Positions 27,254 through 37,040 are shown, counted from the first letter of the stretch. The stretch: 64,000 nucleotides of DNA from Alicyclobacillus sp. (GCA_023511295.1 JAIMBT010000021.1:1-64000); one strand, 5' to 3'. The notes: generated from the sequence alone by a model not told the origin. Numbers and translations are program-made.

Positions 27254-27403
27254 CGGACACCATCCCTCTCGGGGACCCTGTCGACCCGTGTCGGTTGCGA
27301 TACTGATGCATTCGACAATTTGACAGCGGTTCCTTCAATCGGGAACGCTCGTCATGCCCAATTTTGGGCATAGTGGCGCACGTACATGGTTGGTGTCTCA
27401 TGC

Positions 27404-27440
27404 ACAAAAAAACGGCACGCTGCAACTCGACAGCGTGCCT
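27404..27440 (-). terminator. Terminator of metK
   Basis: GGCACGCTG and CAGCGTGCC form a perfect 9-bp stem followed on the minus strand by seven T residues. It starts about 80 bp after the metK stop. Confidence 0.93.
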
Positions 27441-27519
27441 GAGGGTAAGGGTGATGATACACCTTTCGGCGACCCGCTCTCCGATGTGGGGGTCGTGCGC
27501 GGCAAGACGCCCGGCGGCC

Positions 27520-28716
27520 TTACAGCCGTTGGGCCGCCTCCGCCAGCACCGCCGCTTTGTCCGTCCGCTCCCACGGCAGGTCGAGATCGCTGCGCCCGAA
27601 GTGTCCATACGCCGCCGTCTGGCGGTAAATCGGCCGGCGCAGGTCGAGATCTCGGATGATGGCCGCCGGCCGGAGATCAAAGTGGTCGCGGATGAGACGC
27701 ACGATGGCGTCCTCGCTGATCTTGCCGGTGCCGTAGGTGTCCACCGAGATTGAAACCGGGCGGGCCACCCCAATCGCGTACGCGACTTGGACCTCGCACT
27801 TCTCCGCCAAACCCGCCGCAACGATGTTCTTCGCCACGTAGCGGGCGGCGTATGCCGCACTGCGGTCCACCTTCGTGGGATCTTTCCCTGAGAACGCACC
27901 CCCGCCATGGCGGGCGTAGCCGCCGTAGGTGTCCACGATGATCTTCCGGCCCGTGAGTCCTGCGTCGCCCTGCGGGCCACCAATCACGAAGCGCCCCGTC
28001 GGGTTGATGAAGTAGCGCGTCTCGGCGTCCAAGAACGCGGCCGGGACCACGGGGTCGATGACGTGCCGCCGCAAATCCCGATCTATCTCCGCCAACTCCG
28101 TATGCTCGTCGTGCTGCGTAGAGATGACGATGGTGTCCACGCGGCGTGGCTTGCCGTCCTCGTACTCAATGGTCACCTGGGTCTTGCCGTCGGGCCGCAG
28201 ATACGGCAGCGTCCCATCGCGCCGAACTTCGCTCAGGCGGCGGGCCAGGCGGTGGGCGAGTGAGATTGGCAACGGCATCAGTTCCGGCGTCTCGTTGCAG
28301 GCAAATCCGAACATCAGGCCTTGGTCACCCGCGCCAATCCGGTCAATCTCCTGGTCCGCATCCGCCCCACTGCGCGTTTCGAGTGCAGCGTCGACACCCT
28401 GAGCGATGTCCGGCGACTGTTCGTCAATAGACGTGATGACCGCGCAGGTTTCGGCGTCAAAGCCGTACTTGGCGCGCGTGTAGCCAATCTCCTGGATGGT
28501 GCGCCGAACCACTTTCGGGATGTCCACGTAGCAATCGGTCGTGATTTCACCGGCCACGAGCACAAGGCCCGTGGTCACCGACGTCTCACATGCTACACGG
28601 GCGTTCGGGTCTTTGGACAAGATCTCATCCAACACTGCGTCAGAGATCTGATCACAGATTTTATCGGGATGCCCTTCCGTGACGGATTCGGACGTAAACA
28701 GTCGACGATTGCCCAC
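27520..28716 (-). CDS. metK: S-adenosylmethionine synthetase
   Basis: MetK makes S-adenosylmethionine from methionine and ATP. The 398-residue chain carries the N-terminal [20 protein letters not shown], the ATP motif [10 protein letters not shown], and the P-loop-like [16 protein letters not shown]. The start is a GTG at 28716 with AAAGGAGG seven bases upstream. No SAM-I riboswitch core was recognised upstream, but the leader contains nested palindromes. Confidence 0.96.
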   Translation of the reverse strand: MGNRRLFTSESVTEGHPDKICDQISDAVLDEILSKDPNARVACETSVTTGLVLVAGEITTDCYVDIPKVVRRTIQEIGYTRAKYGFDAETCAVITSIDEQSPDIAQGVDAALETRSGADADQEIDRIGAGDQGLMFGFACNETPELMPLPISLAHRLARRLSEVRRDGTLPYLRPDGKTQVTIEYEDGKPRRVDTIVISTQHDEHTELAEIDRDLRRHVIDPVVPAAFLDAETRYFINPTGRFVIGGPQGDAGLTGRKIIVDTYGGYARHGGGAFSGKDPTKVDRSAAYAARYVAKNIVAAGLAEKCEVQVAYAIGVARPVSISVDTYGTGKISEDAIVRLIRDHFDLRPAAIIRDLDLRRPIYRQTAAYGHFGRSDLDLPWERTDKAAVLAEAAQRL

Positions 28717-28740
28717 GGGCGTTCCTCCTTTTCCTCAACA

Positions 28741-28824
28741 GTGCAGCCATAGCGAAGGCACGGTTGCCTGCACCGCCAGCACGTGGGAGTCCGAACAGGC
28801 CTGTCCGGAAGACAAGCCCCACGT
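28741..28824 (-). promoter_or_regulatory. Structured leader of metK
   Basis: Two inverted-repeat systems precede the metK ribosome binding site: GTGCAG (28741-28746) with CTGCAC (28768-28773), and a larger nested one from 28781 to 28824 in which ACGTGGG pairs with CCCACGT around a near-perfect 20-bp palindrome centred on ACAGGCCTGT. None of the conserved SAM-I bases was recognised. The A+T-rich stretch at 28836-28890 is the likely promoter area. Confidence 0.45.
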
Positions 28825-28928
28825 TCTATCGAATTCAAAACACACATATGGTAATCGATTTGACCCAACCCGTCAATTCGCCTGCAGCCACCCGGCCGGC
28901 CACAAAGAGAACCTCTCCCCCCGACGAA

Positions 28929-28954
28929 GAACAGGGGCCAAAGGGCCCCTGTTC
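28929..28954 (-). terminator. Hairpin terminator downstream of the SASP gene
   Basis: A perfect 11-bp stem, GAACAGGGGCC / GGCCCCTGTTC, with a 4-base loop lies 80 bp past the SASP stop. The following TTCGTC is only weakly U-rich. Confidence 0.65.
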
Positions 28955-29033
28955 GCCAAATAACATGCTTTGAAGTTTGTTTTCTCGCCACCCGGCGTAA
29001 CGCTCTGTCGGTTGTCCCCAACCCGAACCCGTC

Positions 29034-29249
29034 TTACAACGTGCCGCCGCTCAACGCTTGTTCCGCGTAGGCAACCAGTCGCTTCGTGATCTCCCCGCCG
29101 CAGCGGCCTGCATCGTGACTGGTGATGTGCCCCCAGTAGTCCTCGCTGCCCTGATGCACCGGCAGGCCGAGTTCCGCGGCAATCTCGTACTTCATGTTGT
29201 CGAGCATCTGATGCGCCTCTGGAACGAGAAAGTGGTTGTTTCCCGGCAT
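29034..29249 (-). CDS. Alpha/beta-type small acid-soluble spore protein
   Basis: The 71-residue protein coats and protects spore DNA. It shows both family blocks: FLVPEAHQMLDNMKYEIAAE with the GPR-protease-type ELGLP region, and GHITSHDAGRCGGEITKRLV. The second block departs slightly from the usual TSRQNGSVGG, with HDAGRC in place of RQNGSV, including an unusual Cys. The ATG at 29249 has GGGGGAGG six bases upstream. Expression late in the forespore by sigma-G is expected, though no promoter was assigned. Confidence 0.92.
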   Translation of the reverse strand: MPGNNHFLVPEAHQMLDNMKYEIAAELGLPVHQGSEDYWGHITSHDAGRCGGEITKRLVAYAEQALSGGTL

Positions 29250-29336
29250 CTCGAGCACCTCCCCCAAGCATCGTCCTTGCGGACGACCTTAGTGTGCACC
29301 ATCGCCGGGCGTCGACCCTGGCGAGTCGATGGCCGT

Positions 29337-30101
29337 TCAGTCAGGTGAATCCGCCCCAAACAAAACCTGCCACGCGAACCTTGGCAACGCGAGCTGCCGG
29401 CGCCAGCGGCTGGGCTGTGTAACCAGCCGGTACAGCCACTCGATGTTCAGGCGCTGCATCAGACGCGGTGCGCGCTTTACCGTCCCACCCCAGACGTCGA
29501 TGCTGCCGCCCACTCCAATCGCTACACATGGCGGCAGCTTTCCAAGGGCATCGTGAATCAGCTCTTCCTGCCGTGGCTGGCCGATGCCAACCAACCACAC
29601 GTTCGGTTCAAACGCGGCGACCTCCGCTAACACCTCGTCCAATTCGGACGGCTGGAAGTATCCATTTCGGCCTGCAAATTCATGTGACGAATAGCTCCTC
29701 CGCAGACGGTCGAGCGCCGCGTCCAGTGACGTCTGCGACGCGCCAAGCAGAAAGACGCGCAGAGACTGTTTCCGATCCGCTGCCGTGCGCAGCAACTGCT
29801 GCACGAGCTCCACCCCAGTCACGCGTTCGCGAAGTGGCACCTGCTTGCGGCGGGCGGCCCAAAGCACGCCGACCCCGTCTGGCGTGACGAGGTCGGCCGC
29901 CCGGGCAATCTGCTGTACCCGCGGATGAGACCGCGCCATCATCACGAACTCCGGTCCGGCCGTGATGACCATGCGGTGAGATTTCTCGTCAATCCACAGG
30001 AGGAGCTGCTCGACGACCTCCTGGTTATCCCCTGTATGAAACCGCACGCCGAGGATGTCCACGCTGGCCGCTCTCGTCCGTTCGCTACCGAGTATGCTCA
30101 A
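29337..30101 (-). CDS. tagA: WecG/TagA/CpsF family glycosyltransferase
   Basis: Members transfer N-acetylmannosamine or a related sugar onto lipid-linked GlcNAc for wall teichoic acid or exopolysaccharide. The 254-residue chain carries VDILGVRFHTG, ADLVTPDGVGVLWAAR (catalytic Asp region) and NVWLVGIGQPRQEELI, with the C-terminal WLYRLVTQPSRWRRQ. The start is uncertain: TTG 30101 has GGAG too close, and GTG 30062, before the VDILG motif, has a weak GAGAG. No other teichoic acid genes lie nearby. Confidence 0.85.
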   Translation of the reverse strand: MSILGSERTRAASVDILGVRFHTGDNQEVVEQLLLWIDEKSHRMVITAGPEFVMMARSHPRVQQIARAADLVTPDGVGVLWAARRKQVPLRERVTGVELVQQLLRTAADRKQSLRVFLLGASQTSLDAALDRLRRSYSSHEFAGRNGYFQPSELDEVLAEVAAFEPNVWLVGIGQPRQEELIHDALGKLPPCVAIGVGGSIDVWGGTVKRAPRLMQRLNIEWLYRLVTQPSRWRRQLALPRFAWQVLFGADSPD

Positions 30102-30211
30102 TCTCCATCACTCCAACCATCCTCGCGCCGCGCAATTCCTTTTACCGCGGGCGGGCGTTCCGACCTTATCCTATCGGGGTTCGCGCAGACTGTCCAGCGA
30201 AGTGCATGGGC

Positions 30212-31747
30212 TCAGTGCTGTGGCGGCGGTAAGAGATTCAGCAGCCAGGCGTCGGCGTTGTCTTCCGTGATGGAGCGAATCTGGATGCCGAACAGTTGCG
30301 GCTGGTCTAGGTACACCGACTTGCCGTTCGACAGCGTGACCCATGCGTTGACGAACGCGTAGAGCCCGTCGTGGTAGTCGATGGCAAAACCTGCGTTGTC
30401 CACCGGCTGATTCTGGTAAGTAAACGGTGTGTCCGGGTCCAGGTTGACGTAGAGGGTGACAGGGTCCGGTGGATCTGAATCCGTGATGGGTTGCGTCGTG
30501 TCTGAGACGCCCGAGAGCGATCCGTCCACACCGATATGCACCCGGTTGTCTCCCGCCACAGGGTGGAACCCGGTCCAGTTCTGCTGCCCATGTTGCAGGA
30601 AGCGAATGACGCCGTGAAAGTTCGCTGGGACCTGAAAATCCACGGTGACGCCGGTGTTTTGCGCCGAACCTGCCGCTTTCAACTGTTGCGTCAACGTCGC
30701 GTTGAAGGTCTGTTCGCTGACGCCAAACGACCGCTGGAACGCTGTCGCCTCCGATTCTCCTAGGTTGAGCCGATAGAAATACGCCGCAAAGGCTTGCTTG
30801 CCGCGCTGTTGCAGCAGATCCCGTACCGCCAGCCAGTCCTGCAATTCGAGGTCATACGGTGCGGTCCCGGATAACACCTTCTGCTCATCTGCAGCGAGCG
30901 GCCACAGCGTACCCTTCGCCGCGGGCTCAATCACGCTCTCCGCCATCTGCTTCGCATATCCTTCGTACGCCACAGACCCCTGCACGGCCGCCTGGGCGGT
31001 CATGCCGTCGGTGACCGCAAGGCCTTCGTTCATCCAACTCGGAAAGTTCTGCTCCACGTTCAGGTTCAAAATCGCGTGCGTCAGTTCGTGCGCGAGCGTG
31101 TTGGCCAGCTCAGCGTCGGTCGTGTTCTGGTACAGCGGCACCACGATGGTGTCCGCTTGCGTGAAACCGCCGGTGTCGAGGGTGAACTGAGATGCCTGAT
31201 TTCCGGACACGCCAAGTGCGCGCAGTTGCTGTTGGTAATCCGCGGCGGTCCCAGCGAGATCAATATAAATCTCTTGATACACGTTCATCTGCAGTTCCTG
31301 CGAGTCCAGATGGACAATCTGGTACTGATGGAGTACCCGTTGCACGCGCGCCACCTGGCTGGCCGATACGTCTTTCGCCGGTCTCAAGGAGATGAGGCGA
31401 CTGTTGTCACTCTCCACATAGGTGGGCATCATTCGGATGTCGGACGCGGTCGTCTGTCCCCCCGTTGGACGGGACGTCGCGTTGTGCGTACCCTGCGGGG
31501 CGGACCCATTCGTGGGTCTCTGCGTACCCGACGGTGCCTTGTCCGACGGGTTCACGGCCGTGCGGTTCCCGCCCGGTGGGCGTGGCGCGCTCCCCCCGGT
31601 CTGACTGGCGAAGGGACTCGACTGCAGGACCCGGCGTATCCAATCAGGGTGTCGCTGGTACGCGATGGTGCCGAGGGACACGGCAAGCAACGTCAACGCC
31701 AATGCCGAGACCGTGACATGAAACACCCTGTCCGTTCGCTTCCCCAC
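30212..31747 (-). CDS. Membrane-anchored MA-type metallopeptidase
   Basis: A 511-residue protein with an N-terminal membrane anchor (VFHVTVSALALTLLAVSLG), a Pro/Gly/Thr-rich linker, and a gluzincin zinc site: AHELTHAILNLN followed by NEGLAV with the third ligand Glu. The C-terminal ~200 residues are beta-rich and unrecognised. The GTG at 31747 is chosen because GAGGAGG lies nine bases upstream. It is related in its catalytic part to the protein at 34356-37040, which shares HELTHA and the NEG motif. It probably acts outside the membrane; the substrate is unknown. Confidence 0.82.
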   Translation of the reverse strand: MGKRTDRVFHVTVSALALTLLAVSLGTIAYQRHPDWIRRVLQSSPFASQTGGSAPRPPGGNRTAVNPSDKAPSGTQRPTNGSAPQGTHNATSRPTGGQTTASDIRMMPTYVESDNSRLISLRPAKDVSASQVARVQRVLHQYQIVHLDSQELQMNVYQEIYIDLAGTAADYQQQLRALGVSGNQASQFTLDTGGFTQADTIVVPLYQNTTDAELANTLAHELTHAILNLNVEQNFPSWMNEGLAVTDGMTAQAAVQGSVAYEGYAKQMAESVIEPAAKGTLWPLAADEQKVLSGTAPYDLELQDWLAVRDLLQQRGKQAFAAYFYRLNLGESEATAFQRSFGVSEQTFNATLTQQLKAAGSAQNTGVTVDFQVPANFHGVIRFLQHGQQNWTGFHPVAGDNRVHIGVDGSLSGVSDTTQPITDSDPPDPVTLYVNLDPDTPFTYQNQPVDNAGFAIDYHDGLYAFVNAWVTLSNGKSVYLDQPQLFGIQIRSITEDNADAWLLNLLPPPQH

Positions 31748-32016
31748 ACCGAACGACCTCCTCGTCCGCTCTGGGCGGTCCGTGTCGCGCCGATGTCCGA
31801 GCAAACGGCGCCCGCGTTCGCAATGTACATACGTTTACGAGTCAGTGTAACCCGATTTGGGCAAACTTGAAACGCCCCAGCGTACCGCGTGCGGGCGGAA
31901 TCACCGCTCGGCCAGAATGCCCGGCTGGTCGAAGGCGGCGTGGGGCGGGGCGGGGGGCCCAGAAATCCTGCGGTGGCATGGCGGAACTTGGCAGTTCTAA
32001 AATTCGCAACGCGGCG

Positions 32017-32045
32017 TTGACATTGCAGTGGGCTGGTGGTATAGT
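32017..32045 (+). promoter_or_regulatory. Strong sigma-A promoter of the cold-shock gene
   Basis: TTGACA (32017-32022) and TATAGT (32040-32045) are spaced by exactly 17 bp. Transcription from about 32052 would give a 5' leader of about 115 bases, typical of cold-shock mRNAs. The rest of 31748-32016 shows no gene, only a G-rich stretch near 31940-31975. Confidence 0.88.
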
Positions 32046-32167
32046 TAGCGTCGAAGTCAAATCAATGAGTACGATGATGCTTGGAAAAGTAACGCTTGTA
32101 CGGCAATTTCAGCAGTACGGTCGCTACTAAGGGCCTGGGTCATGGTACTTCAGTAGGAGGCATTTTT

Positions 32168-32368
32168 GTGCAACAAGGTACAGTAAAGTGGTTCAACGCA
32201 GAGAAGGGCTACGGCTTCATCCAGGTGGAGGGCGGCAACGACGTGTTCGTTCACTACACCGCCATCAATGGTGACGGCTTCCGTACCCTCGAAGAGGGCC
32301 AGCGCGTCGAGTTCGAGATTGTCGAAGGACAGCGTGGACCCCAGGCTGCGAACGTAACCCGGCTGTAA
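32168..32368 (+). CDS. cspB: Cold-shock protein, CspA/CspB family
   Basis: This 66-residue single-stranded nucleic-acid chaperone has RNP1 (KGYGFIQV), RNP2 (VFVHY) and the compact beta-barrel length. The start is a GTG at 32168 with AGGAGG seven bases upstream. It is a complete single-gene unit with a strong promoter, a long leader and an intrinsic terminator. Confidence 0.95.
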   Translation: MQQGTVKWFNAEKGYGFIQVEGGNDVFVHYTAINGDGFRTLEEGQRVEFEIVEGQRGPQAANVTRL

Positions 32369-32382
32369 GCCCCATCTGCTTC

Positions 32383-32412
32383 AAAGCGCCCCGCGATTGC
32401 GGGGCGCTTTTG
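32383..32412 (+). terminator. Terminator of the cold-shock gene
   Basis: AAAGCGCCCCGC and GCGGGGCGCTTTT form a near-perfect 12-bp stem with a 4-base loop and a T-run, 15 bp after the stop. Confidence 0.95.
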
Positions 32413-32540
32413 TTATCCCTGGGTCCGTGCGTCCGCTGTGGAGAGAAGCCGGCGAAAGCGGTGCCGCGGAAAGACCACCGGCTGTGTTGCCTAGGTCGGT
32501 CGGTCCGTCCGCGGGACGGACCGACTGGCCCTGCCCATGG

Positions 32541-34310
32541 TCAGCGGTTGGCTGTCCAGGGTTTGAGAATCTCGTCCACCGCCGCCCGCAGCCGCTCGAC
32601 TGCGGCAGCACAGGCCGCTTCGGATGTTCCCTTGGCGCCAACGTAAAACTTAATTTTCGGCTCCGTCCCCGACGGGCGAACGGCCAGCCAAGAACCGTCA
32701 ACAAACCCGAACTTCAGCACATCCGCTTGGGGAAGGAACAGGGCCTGCCGCTGTTTCACACGGCCGTCCAGCCCGACGTCCGTTCGCTCCCGCGTGTGGT
32801 AATCCTCCACCCAAGCAACCGGCATCTCTGGCACGCCAATCCCGTTCTCCCGCAAGTCCGCCATGAGGGAGGCAATCGCAGCCTGCCCTGCCGCCCCGGG
32901 CAACGTCGCGCTGACGAGCGCTTCCGCGAAATACCCAACCCGCTCGTACAAATCGGCCAGCGCATCCACCAGGGTACGGCCCGCCCGCTTGTGCCAGGCC
33001 GCCATCTCCGCAATCAGCAGGCAGGTCTGCACGGCGTCTTTGTCCCGGACGAAGTCAGCCGCCAGGTATCCGTAGCTCTCTTCGTATCCGAAAAGAAACG
33101 TATGTTCGCCGCTGCGCTCGAACTGTCCGATTTGGTCGCCGATATACTTGAAACCAGTGAGCGTGTCCACCACCTTGACGCCCAACTGCCTGGCCGAAGC
33201 CGCCCCCAGCTCCGACGTCACGATGGTCTTCAACACGACACCGTTGCCGGGGAGCACGCCGCGGGACTGGCGTTCGCGAAGCACAAAGTCGACCAACAGG
33301 CCGCCGACTTGGTTGCCGGTCAACAGCCGGTACGAGCCGTCCCCCATGCGGACGGCGACGCCGACGCGGTCTGCGTCGGGATCAGTCCCCATCACCAGGT
33401 CCGCCTCCACAGCGCTGGCTTGGCGAATCGCGAGAGACAGGGCTTCCGGCTCCTCCGGGTTCGGGCTCGCCACTGTCGGAAACGACCCGTCGGGCGCCTC
33501 CTGCTCCCGCACCACCTGGACCTGGTGGTACCCCGCTTGTTCCAACGCCCGCCGAACCGGCACATTCCCGGTGCCGTGCAGCGGAGTGTAGACAATCCGC
33601 AGCGCACGGCGGTCATCTGCACGGACCGTGGACACCGACAGGCGCGTGACGACGGTGTCCACGTACGCGGTGCGGACGTCGTCTGGCACAAAGAGGATGG
33701 CGCCCGAGCGGATGCCGTCGTCCAGGCCGACGAGCGGCAGGTCAAACCCACTCGGGATGTCTGCAATGGCAGCGGTCACCGCCTCCGCTTCGTTCGGAAG
33801 TATTTGACACCCGTCCGCGTTGTAGACTTTGTACCCGTTGTAAGCCGGCGGGTTGTGACTGGCGGTAATCATCACGCCGCCAACCGCCTGAAGCGACCGC
33901 ACTGCGAAGGACAGTTCCGGCGTCGGGCAGAGGGACGGGAACACGTAGCTCCGGATGCCGTGGGCCGCGAACACCCGTGCTGCTTCGAGTGCGAACTCGC
34001 GGGAGTGGTGCCGGCAGTCGTAGCCGACGACCGCGCGCAGATCCCCCGTCCCGCTGGCCCGCCAGTAATGGGCAAGTCCTGCGGACGCCCGGCGAACCGT
34101 AAACAGGTTCATGCGGTTGGTTCCTGCGCCCATCACCCCGCGCAGTCCCCCGGTGCCAAACGCAAGTTCCCCGTCAAACCGATCTAAGATATCCGCTTCG
34201 GCGCCTGCAATCCGCTCCAGTTCCGCCCGCAATTCGTCCGGTAGCGCGGGTTGACGCCGCCACGCCTCATACGCTTTCTGCGCCCGTGCCATTCGCTGTT
34301 CCGTTTCCAT
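32541..34310 (-). CDS. pgcA: Phosphoglucomutase / phosphomannomutase
   Basis: The 589-residue enzyme interconverts hexose-1- and hexose-6-phosphates for wall and exopolysaccharide precursors. All four domain signatures are visible: GTGGLRGVMGAG, the phosphoserine loop MITASHNPPAYNGYK, the metal loop GTDPDADRVGV, and the phosphate-binding RPSGTEPKIKFYV. The ATG at 34310 has GAGGAGG seven bases upstream. It is nested between the two HExxH peptidase genes. Confidence 0.94.
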   Translation of the reverse strand: METEQRMARAQKAYEAWRRQPALPDELRAELERIAGAEADILDRFDGELAFGTGGLRGVMGAGTNRMNLFTVRRASAGLAHYWRASGTGDLRAVVGYDCRHHSREFALEAARVFAAHGIRSYVFPSLCPTPELSFAVRSLQAVGGVMITASHNPPAYNGYKVYNADGCQILPNEAEAVTAAIADIPSGFDLPLVGLDDGIRSGAILFVPDDVRTAYVDTVVTRLSVSTVRADDRRALRIVYTPLHGTGNVPVRRALEQAGYHQVQVVREQEAPDGSFPTVASPNPEEPEALSLAIRQASAVEADLVMGTDPDADRVGVAVRMGDGSYRLLTGNQVGGLLVDFVLRERQSRGVLPGNGVVLKTIVTSELGAASARQLGVKVVDTLTGFKYIGDQIGQFERSGEHTFLFGYEESYGYLAADFVRDKDAVQTCLLIAEMAAWHKRAGRTLVDALADLYERVGYFAEALVSATLPGAAGQAAIASLMADLRENGIGVPEMPVAWVEDYHTRERTDVGLDGRVKQRQALFLPQADVLKFGFVDGSWLAVRPSGTEPKIKFYVGAKGTSEAACAAAVERLRAAVDEILKPWTANR

Positions 34311-34355
34311 GCTGTAACCTCCTCGGCGACCCCATCCAGATGACCTTGCCGCCCC

Positions 34356-37040
34356 TCAGCCCTGCGCCTGCACGCGTACCAACTCCAGTCCGTTCGGAAT
34401 CGCAATGGCCGGATAGACGTGGGCGATGTTGCCGTCCGCATCATACAGGATCACCTGGTCCACAAACGGCAATCCAAAATAGTTGACGAGATCAAACTCC
34501 TGCCGGTCCTGCGAACCGCCGTCCCCGCCACTGCCCAGGAACCAGTCGCCGCTGACGGCGACGGACACGGGCGCCACCGACGTCACCGTCAGCCCGTCCG
34601 GCGCGGTCACGGTGCCGTCCGCATTGCAGACGAAGTCGTAGGTCTGGTTCGGCACGAGCCCGCTGACGAGGAACCGCTGTCCACTCGGGTTGATGAAGTA
34701 GACCTGCTGCGGGCCGTTGGGCAAGGTGCGGACCCGCACCGCCATCGCTTGATTCGGTCGGCTCGCGTCCTTCGCGAGCACCTTCGACACTTCCGATGAG
34801 AAGGTGCTGAACGACTCGCCAAACGTATCCGCGAAGGCGTTCGGGTCCGAATCGATCTTGCGCACGTACTGCAGGAACTTGTCCCACCCGTACTTGGCAA
34901 TCAACTGCTGCACGGCGAAGTAATCCTGCGCCTCGACGTTGTAACTGGCGTTCAAGGTATCCCCTTGCCCGAGCGGAATGAGCGCGCCCTGTTGCTGCTC
35001 GGCCACGATGTCCACCCACTCGTCCCACTGGATGCCCTGCTTCAGCATATTCGATGGACTGCCGTCGGCCTCGGCATCCACCCCCTCTGTCCACGCGGTT
35101 CCCTCATTCGCCCAACTGGATATCTGCGTGCTCAGCTCCGTCATCACGGCGTGCGTGAGCTCGTGCGCAAGGATGTTCAGCCCGTCCACGGTATCAAAGG
35201 TTGGCATCAGGACGTTGATGGTCCGGCTGCCTTCCTCGGATGCCACCGACTGCTCCGCAATCTGCTGCGACTCCGTCTGGGAGTAGCCCTCGTCGAGATA
35301 GTGCTGTTGATACGTCTTGGTGGAACCGTACAGGTTGATCTGCACCGCTCCCACCGGCTGCGCCCCCATCTGTTGGACGACCTGGGGGTACACGTGCTCG
35401 AAGATGGTGCCGACTGAGCGCAGTTCGTCGGCCGTCACACCGCTGTCCTTCGCCGTGATGACCGCATGTGCCGTGGTGAGCGACGAACCCGTCGGGAGCG
35501 ACGGCATCGACACGTTCACGTGGACAGAAGATCCGCCCGCCAGGAACGGTTGCAGGAGGTACACGGCGTCCTCGTTGGTCAGCGCGGCGAACACCTCGTA
35601 GGGCCCCGTCGGGACCGTCGTCGAGAACGTCCCGTTGGCTTGAACGTCTGCATAGTAGTGGGCGTGCGTGATGGTGTTGCGCAGAGAAATTTGAGTGACC
35701 GAATAGGGTTTCGATCCGCCAAACGACAGAACCCCGTCGACCTGCGTCATCTGCTGCTGTGTGGTCACCGCAAGCGGCTTACTCGCTCCCTGTGCAGCGG
35801 AGATGTCCTCTCCGACCCACCCTGTCTCCGAGGTCTGTACGGCGACGACCGTGGCACTGGACGTATGGAGGGCGTCGTCGAACGACCCATCGTTGGCCGT
35901 CGTCAGTACGTGAAGTTGACCGAGGCTGTCCGCGATGACCACCCGACCGACGGTCGGGTCACCGGCGGCGTCCGTGAGTGTGCCGCGAACCACGAGCTCC
36001 CCGCCTGCGCGGGTGAGCGACACACTGTGATTGGCCGCATTCACCTCGGCTTGAACGCCGGCGGTCTGCAGGGCCGAGACGGGCAGGTAGATTTGCCCCC
36101 GCCAGGAAAACAGCGTCGTGGCAACTGTTTGCCCTGCAATGCGGACGGAGCCGTCGACCTCCTTCGGCAGGTTTTCAATGTCGAGGCGCTGCCCGTTCCA
36201 GTCAGCGGTAATCCCGTGCGCCCGGAGCACCGACTGCAAGTACCACACCCCGAAGCTGGTCGTGCTGCGGTACAGGACCGTCGGCACCGTGCCCCACAGG
36301 TGCGCTCCTTGCCAAACCGCAGCCGTTTGCGGCTTTAGGGACTGTTCTGCCGTGTGCACCGCGGTGCTCGTAGGGGACGCCACACCACCGCCAGTGACCG
36401 ATGTCGCCTGGTTTCCGGCGATGGCCGCGTTCTGCGTCGCGGCAGTCGCCCCCCCGTTCAGCGTCAGGGTCTGCGTGGCAGGCGCGTACGTCGCTGACCC
36501 GCCGAGGGCGGTGAGAACCGGGGCGGCCGGGACGTAGGTCGTTCCGCCGAAGGCCAGGGTACCGGCGGTGGACAGGTTCTGGCCGTCCACCGCAACGGTC
36601 GCGTTTGGCGCGACCGTCGGAAGTTCAGGCAAAAGCAGGGAGCGCCCGTCCCACTTCGCAGTGTATCCGTAGGTCTTCAGCAGTTGTTGCAGGTACCAGA
36701 TGCCGAAGAACGTCGTGTGGTCTGCCACGAAGTACGGCACGTTTCGCCACAGGCTGCCGTTGACCACGAGCGGGCCACTGCGCCAATTCGATACCACCGA
36801 AGGCGCTGCGTAGGCAGCCGGTCCGGTCAGTACGCCGGTTCCAACCCAGCCCCCTGCCAGCGCCAGAACCGCCATCGCAGCGGCGGCCTGTTTCCGTGTG
36901 GAGGGATGCGCCTTCCCACGTCGACCGTGGGCACTCCGGGGCGCCCTGCTTGCGCTCTGTTCGGCGTGTGCCGGTGCGCCTTTCCTCTCATTTCGCTTCG
37001 CAAAGTTGGTCGTAGAGCCATTCTGCCGCAATCCATTCAT
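34356..37040 (-). CDS. Secreted MA-type metallopeptidase with duplicated stalk domain
   Basis: This ~894-residue exported protein has a basic N-terminus, a signal sequence ending in GPAAYA, and two copies of a copper-amine-oxidase-N-like stalk module. Matching phrases are FFGIWYLQQLLKTYGYTAKW and FGVWYLQSVLRAHGITADWN. A repeat-rich middle follows, then a zinc site (AHELTHAVMTEL with Glu in NEGTAW at about residue 590) and a beta-rich C-terminus. ATG 37040 has GGAG immediately before it; the TTG three codons on has better spacing, so the start is uncertain. The catalytic part is a paralogue of the 30212-31747 product. Confidence 0.82.
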   Translation of the reverse strand: MNGLRQNGSTTNFAKRNERKGAPAHAEQSASRAPRSAHGRRGKAHPSTRKQAAAAMAVLALAGGWVGTGVLTGPAAYAAPSVVSNWRSGPLVVNGSLWRNVPYFVADHTTFFGIWYLQQLLKTYGYTAKWDGRSLLLPELPTVAPNATVAVDGQNLSTAGTLAFGGTTYVPAAPVLTALGGSATYAPATQTLTLNGGATAATQNAAIAGNQATSVTGGGVASPTSTAVHTAEQSLKPQTAAVWQGAHLWGTVPTVLYRSTTSFGVWYLQSVLRAHGITADWNGQRLDIENLPKEVDGSVRIAGQTVATTLFSWRGQIYLPVSALQTAGVQAEVNAANHSVSLTRAGGELVVRGTLTDAAGDPTVGRVVIADSLGQLHVLTTANDGSFDDALHTSSATVVAVQTSETGWVGEDISAAQGASKPLAVTTQQQMTQVDGVLSFGGSKPYSVTQISLRNTITHAHYYADVQANGTFSTTVPTGPYEVFAALTNEDAVYLLQPFLAGGSSVHVNVSMPSLPTGSSLTTAHAVITAKDSGVTADELRSVGTIFEHVYPQVVQQMGAQPVGAVQINLYGSTKTYQQHYLDEGYSQTESQQIAEQSVASEEGSRTINVLMPTFDTVDGLNILAHELTHAVMTELSTQISSWANEGTAWTEGVDAEADGSPSNMLKQGIQWDEWVDIVAEQQQGALIPLGQGDTLNASYNVEAQDYFAVQQLIAKYGWDKFLQYVRKIDSDPNAFADTFGESFSTFSSEVSKVLAKDASRPNQAMAVRVRTLPNGPQQVYFINPSGQRFLVSGLVPNQTYDFVCNADGTVTAPDGLTVTSVAPVSVAVSGDWFLGSGGDGGSQDRQEFDLVNYFGLPFVDQVILYDADGNIAHVYPAIAIPNGLELVRVQAQG

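Noticed and set aside
28717-28960. SAM-I riboswitch upstream of metK
   Set aside because: None of the conserved core bases was recognised; only unrelated palindromes are present.
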